In this document: positions 5,031 to 5,199 of the stretch, piece after piece | Layout of the letters: every line of letters begins with the position of its first letter | Numbering within the stretch: the first letter of the stretch is position 1 | NCBI GenBank assembly: GCA_964588175.1 | Contig: CAZPNW010000187.1 | Location: 1 to 5,199 of the forward strand | Source of the DNA: JBAZTA01 sp964588175 | GTDB lineage: Bacteria; Omnitrophota; Gorgyraeia; Gygaellales; Profunditerraquicolaceae | Reading direction: 5' to 3' | DNA: 5,199 bases | Notes under the pieces: generated by a model | Databases searched by the model: none | What the model saw: the letters and a program-made list of their open reading frames with translations, nothing else | Told to the model about the DNA's origin: nothing | Made by a program: the position numbers and the translations under genes

Positions 5031-5199
5031 ATGGCTTCAGTGAAGATCGTAAAAGTTGATCCTGTTTCTCCCCGTGAGGAATCCCTCAAGCAGGCGGCAG
5101 GTGTCCTGGCTGGCGGGGGACTGGTGATCATTCCGACCGAAACTGTCTATGGCATTGCCGCTGACAGTTCAAATCAGAAAACAGTAGAGCGGTTGTATG
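5031..5199 (+). CDS. Sua5/YrdC/YciO family protein, probable L-threonylcarbamoyladenylate synthase, N-terminal part
   Basis: This family makes threonylcarbamoyl-AMP from threonine, bicarbonate and ATP, the first step of t6A modification at position 37 of ANN-decoding tRNAs, in the cytosol. Only 56 codons are in the window; the gene runs off the right edge. The signature is an LAGGGLVIIP strand-turn (26-35) followed by PTETVYGIAAD (35-45), the conserved start of the YrdC fold. The ATG at 5031 is directly preceded by an in-frame stop (5028-5030), so no longer start is possible nearby; a GGGAG at 5016-5020 is a somewhat distant ribosome binding site. The gap after purE is 52 bases. Whether it is the short TsaC type or the long Sua5 type cannot be told, and a YciO-like paralogue remains possible, so no symbol is given. 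Confidence 0.9.
   Translation, partial: MASVKIVKVDPVSPREESLKQAAGVLAGGGLVIIPTETVYGIAADSSNQKTVERLY

Overview
The window is a piece of a bacterial chromosome in which all genes lie on the + strand. It carries part of the de novo purine (IMP) biosynthesis pathway: the 3' end of purF, complete purM, a gene for a membrane-anchored SPFH/Band 7 (stomatin/prohibitin-like) protein, complete purD, complete purE, and the first 56 codons of a Sua5/YrdC-type tRNA threonylcarbamoyladenosine (t6A) gene. The proteins are clearly bacterial. The intergenic DNA is full of short palindromes and degenerate dispersed repeats, as is often seen in genomes of uncultured candidate phyla (Omnitrophota-like bacteria would fit). 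That taxonomic remark is a weak inference from overall impression, not from a marker gene.

Layout. Positions 1-2472 form a tight block: purF overlaps purM by 20 bases, and the SPFH gene follows purM after 32 bases behind a very strong ribosome binding site. Then come 541 bases without a gene (2473-3013), made mostly of repeats: a foldback element of about 230 bp with further hairpins nested in it, and a second repeat block with two cassette-like hairpin units. purD (3014-4312) follows. After it, 180 bases hold a diverged second copy of the same repeat block. purE (4493-4978) and the sua5-like gene (from 5031) close the window.

How the genes work together. PurF makes phosphoribosylamine from PRPP and glutamine (step 1), PurD joins glycine to it (step 2), PurM closes the imidazole ring to give AIR (step 5), and PurE moves or adds the carboxyl group to give CAIR (step 6). 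purN/purT, purL/Q/S, purK, purC, purB and purH are not in view. The SPFH protein has no known role in purine synthesis. The Sua5-like protein acts in t6A tRNA modification and is probably a neighbour rather than a pathway member.

No new enzyme system is evident. The unusual part is the repeat architecture: (i) a long imperfect inverted repeat in which one arm carries an extra 21-nt palindrome; (ii) copies of a short repeat with identical flanks but different palindromic interiors; (iii) purD bracketed by a diverged direct repeat and a perfect 15-bp inverted repeat; (iv) a 16-bp perfect palindrome inside the purD reading frame, in a loop that appears longer than usual. Together these suggest small palindromic modules that insert into, or are exchanged within, larger repeats and perhaps a coding gene.
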